A stretch of DNA of 21,765 bases, taken from Fen-999 sp035654135. GTDB taxonomy: Bacteria; Pseudomonadota; Gammaproteobacteria; Burkholderiales; Rhodocyclaceae. Of this stretch, positions 19,454 through 21,765 are shown piece after piece. Under the pieces are notes generated by a model. The model made no database searches. It saw only the letters and a program-made list of their open reading frames with translations, and had not been told where the DNA came from. The first letter of the stretch is position 1, and each line of letters begins with the position of its first letter. Location of the stretch: contig DASRXN010000103.1 in the NCBI GenBank assembly GCA_035654135.1, positions 1 to 21,765 on the forward strand, in the 5' to 3' direction. The translations under genes and the position numbers were made by a program.

Positions 19454-21340
19454 ATGAATCGTTATCCCCTCTGGAAGAATATCCTCGTCGCCATTGCACT
19501 GGTGTTCGGCCTGCTCTACACCCTGCCGAACTTCTTCGGTGAGGTGCCCGCCGTCCAGGTGTCCAGCGTCAAGGCCACCATCAAGGTGGATACGCAACTG
19601 CTCTCGCGCGTCGAGGATGTGCTCAAGAACGCCGGCATCGCCTACAGCGGCCTGTTCGCGGACCCCAACAGCATTCGCGTCCGGCTTGCCGACACCGACA
19701 CCCAGTTGAAGGCCAAGGACGCCATCGAGAAGGCGCTCAATCCGGACCCGGCCGACGGCTCCTACAGCGTGGCGCTGAACCTGCTCTCGGCATCTCCCGC
19801 CTGGCTCACCGGCATCCACGCCCTGCCGATGTACCTCGGCCTCGACCTGCGTGGCGGCGTGCACTTCCTGCTCCAGGTCGACATGAAGGGTGCGCTCACC
19901 AAACGCCTCGATTCGACCGCCGCCGACCTGCGCTCGCTCATGCGCGACAAGAACATCCGCCACGGCGGCATCGGCCGCGAGCGCGAAACCATCGTCGTCA
20001 AGTTCCGCGAGGCGGAAACCCGCGACAAGGCCAAGGCCGCCATCGGCGATACGCAAGCCGACCTTACCCTGGCCGACGCCCAGGATGGCGCCGAATTCAA
20101 GCTGGTGGCAACGCTCAAGCCGACCGCCGAGAGGCGCATCCAGGAATTCGCCATCAAACAGAACATCACCACCCTGCACAACCGGATCAACGAACTCGGC
20201 GTCGCCGAGCCGGTGATCCAGCAGCAGGGCGCCGACCGCATCGTCGTGCAACTGCCGGGCGTGCAGGACACCGCCAAGGCCAAGGACATCCTCGGCCGCA
20301 CCGCCACCCTGGAAGTGCGCATGGTGGACGATGAAAACTCCGCCAACGCCTCGGTCATGGAACAGGCCGCCAAGGGTCAGCCGCCAGTGGGCACCGAGTA
20401 CTACGTCGAACGCGGCGGCCGGCCGCTGCTGGTGAAGAAGCAGGTCGTGCTGACCGGCGAGCGTCTCACCGACGCCCAGGCCGGCTTCGACAACCAGACC
20501 CATGAGCCGGCGGTACACCTCACCCTCGACGCTGCCGGCGCCCGCATCTTCAAGGACGTGACGCGCGACAACGTCGGCAAGCGCATGGCCATCCTGCTGA
20601 TCGAGAAGGGCAAGGGCGAGGTGGTGACGGCGCCGGTGATCCGCACCGAGATCGGCGGCGGCCGGGTGCAGATTTCCGGCCGCATGAGCACCGTCGAGGC
20701 CAACGACGTCGCCCTGCTGTTGCGTGCCGGTTCGCTGGCGGCGCCCATGGAGATCATCGAGGAACGCACCATCGGCCCGAGCCTCGGCGCCGACAACATC
20801 AGGAAGGGCTTCCATTCGACCAGTTGGGGCTTTGTCGCCATCGCGATCTTCATGACACTTTATTACCTGCTGTTCGGCTTCGTCTCCGTCATCGCGCTGT
20901 CGGCCAACCTGCTGTTCCTGGTGGCGCTGCTGTCGCTCTTGCAGGCGACGCTGACGCTGCCCGGCATCGCCGCCATCGCCCTGACGCTGGGCATGGCCAT
21001 CGACGCCAACGTGCTGATCAACGAGCGGGTGCGCGAGGAACTGCGTGGCGGCAGCACGCCGCAGGCGGCCATCACGGCCGGCTACGAACGCGCCTGGGCA
21101 ACCATTCTCGACTCCAACGTCACCACGCTGATCGCCGGTGTCGCGCTGCTGATCTTCGGCTCCGGCCCGGTGCGCGGTTTCGCCGTGGTGCATTGCCTCG
21201 GCATCCTGACGTCTCTATTCAGCGCCGTCGTGCTGTCGCGCGGTTTGATCAACCTCATCTACGGCCGCCGCAAGAAACTCGCATCGCTGTCGATCGGCCA
21301 GGTGTGGAAGCCCGGCATCGCCGCCGATTCGGCCAAGTAA
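19454..21340 (+). CDS. secD: Protein translocase subunit SecD
   Basis: An RND-superfamily membrane protein that, with SecF, uses the proton gradient to pull exported proteins out of the Sec channel on the periplasmic side. The 628-residue sequence has an N-terminal helix (residues 10-25), the conserved YLGLDLRGGVHFLLQVD at 127-143, a large periplasmic region to about 455, and five C-terminal helices. GMAIDANVLINERVREEL from 513 holds D517, which corresponds to the proton-path Asp519 of E. coli. The length is close to the 615 of E. coli. No Shine-Dalgarno precedes ATG 19454; instead a long palindrome lies 12 bases upstream. secF follows after 10 bases. Confidence 0.98.
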   Translation: MNRYPLWKNILVAIALVFGLLYTLPNFFGEVPAVQVSSVKATIKVDTQLLSRVEDVLKNAGIAYSGLFADPNSIRVRLADTDTQLKAKDAIEKALNPDPADGSYSVALNLLSASPAWLTGIHALPMYLGLDLRGGVHFLLQVDMKGALTKRLDSTAADLRSLMRDKNIRHGGIGRERETIVVKFREAETRDKAKAAIGDTQADLTLADAQDGAEFKLVATLKPTAERRIQEFAIKQNITTLHNRINELGVAEPVIQQQGADRIVVQLPGVQDTAKAKDILGRTATLEVRMVDDENSANASVMEQAAKGQPPVGTEYYVERGGRPLLVKKQVVLTGERLTDAQAGFDNQTHEPAVHLTLDAAGARIFKDVTRDNVGKRMAILLIEKGKGEVVTAPVIRTEIGGGRVQISGRMSTVEANDVALLLRAGSLAAPMEIIEERTIGPSLGADNIRKGFHSTSWGFVAIAIFMTLYYLLFGFVSVIALSANLLFLVALLSLLQATLTLPGIAAIALTLGMAIDANVLINERVREELRGGSTPQAAITAGYERAWATILDSNVTTLIAGVALLIFGSGPVRGFAVVHCLGILTSLFSAVVLSRGLINLIYGRRKKLASLSIGQVWKPGIAADSAK

Positions 21341-21350
21341 GGGGATACAA

Positions 21351-21765
21351 ATGGAATTCTTCCGCATCCGCAAAGACATCCCCTTCATGCGCCACGCGCT
21401 GGTGTTCAACATCATCTCGCTGATCACCTTCATCGCCGCCGTGTTCTTCCTGGCCACCAAGGGCCTGCACCTGTCGATCGAATTCACCGGCGGCACGCTG
21501 CTGGAAGTCAGCTACGCGCAGACGGCCGATCTGGAAAAGATCCGCAAGCAGATGGACGCCGACGGCTTCGTCGACACCCAGGTGCAGAACTTCGGCTCCT
21601 CGCGCGACGTGCTGATCCGCGTGCCGCTGGCCAAGGACACCGAGACGGCCAAGGTCGGCGAGCGGGTCATGGAATCGCTGCTGAAAGTCAGCGGTGGCGA
21701 CACGCCGAGCCTGAAGCGAGTCGAGTTCGTCGGCCCACAGGTCGGCAAGGAACTGGCCTCCGATG
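21351..21765 (+). CDS. secF: Protein translocase subunit SecF (3' end outside the window)
   Basis: The first 138 residues of SecF. One membrane helix is at about residues 17-35 (LVFNIISLITFIAAVFFLA). The SecDF signature EFTGGTLLEV follows at 44-53, here as SIEFTGGT, where many family members have V-D-F-T-G-G-T. The start of the periplasmic domain continues to RVEFVGPQVGKELASD at the window edge. The Shine-Dalgarno AAGGGG lies between the secD stop and ATG 21351. The proton-path residues in the C-terminal helices lie beyond the window and cannot be checked. Confidence 0.96.
   Translation, partial: MEFFRIRKDIPFMRHALVFNIISLITFIAAVFFLATKGLHLSIEFTGGTLLEVSYAQTADLEKIRKQMDADGFVDTQVQNFGSSRDVLIRVPLAKDTETAKVGERVMESLLKVSGGDTPSLKRVEFVGPQVGKELASD

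Noticed and set aside
19343..21193. 616-residue minus-strand open frame antisense to secD
   Set aside because: Low-complexity Gly, Asp and His composition and complete overlap with a conserved secD.
1..21765. Insertion sequences, integrases, CRISPR arrays or prophage genes
   Set aside because: No transposase-like protein, regularly spaced direct repeats or terminal inverted repeats with target duplications were seen.

Overview
The window looks like a chromosomal segment of a high-GC betaproteobacterium, most likely in or near the Rhodocyclales. This is inferred from protein style and gene order (queA-tgt-yajC-secD-secF, a RegB/RegA redox pair beside SCO and PCu(A)C copper chaperones, single-domain UbiC, PagL); no database search was possible. 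Coding density is very high. I see no mobile element, CRISPR array, integrase or prophage gene, and no gap of 300 bases or more without a gene.

Layout. (1) 1-6419: the tail of an unidentified gene, a long Sel1-repeat protein on the minus strand, then on the plus strand xseA, sodB (own sigma70-type promoter and terminator), an orphan MlaC-like exported lipid-binding protein, and a fused Rieske/FAD ferredoxin reductase. (2) 6463-9377: a minus-strand ECF sigma/zinc-finger anti-sigma pair, divergent from a plus-strand pair made of a Tat-exported metallophosphoesterase and an exported YceI protein. The two operons share a divergent regulatory region carrying the same bipartite motif, CGGGAATA-N15-CGGTATTG, once on each strand. 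(3) 9483-12874: a FixH/YtkA-like membrane protein, SCO copper chaperone and PCu(A)C copper chaperone (cytochrome oxidase CuA assembly), convergent with a regB-regA redox two-component pair. (4) 12941-15440: kup (minus) and ubiC (plus). (5) 15430-16808: minus-strand cluster of tRNA-Leu(CAA), PagL-like lipid A deacylase, a 41-residue membrane peptide and an exported protein with an internal duplication. (6) 16900-21765: queA-tgt-yajC-secD-secF, with secF cut by the window end.

How the genes fit together. The copper chaperone operon and regBA form one respiratory unit: RegB senses quinone pool and redox state, and RegA typically controls terminal oxidases. Both transcription units have a TGCGRC-N5-GYCGCA inverted repeat about 40 bases upstream of the first start codon. 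This matches the published GCGNC-N5-GNCGC pattern of RegA/PrrA sites, so autoregulation plus control of the copper operon is a testable inference.

The ECF locus is the best candidate for a poorly described system. The sigma factor probably controls both itself and the phosphoesterase-YceI pair through the twin motif, suggesting a periplasmic stress response whose inducer is unknown. The remaining genes are ordinary housekeeping functions: DNA repair, superoxide defence, potassium uptake, ubiquinone synthesis, queuosine tRNA modification and protein export.
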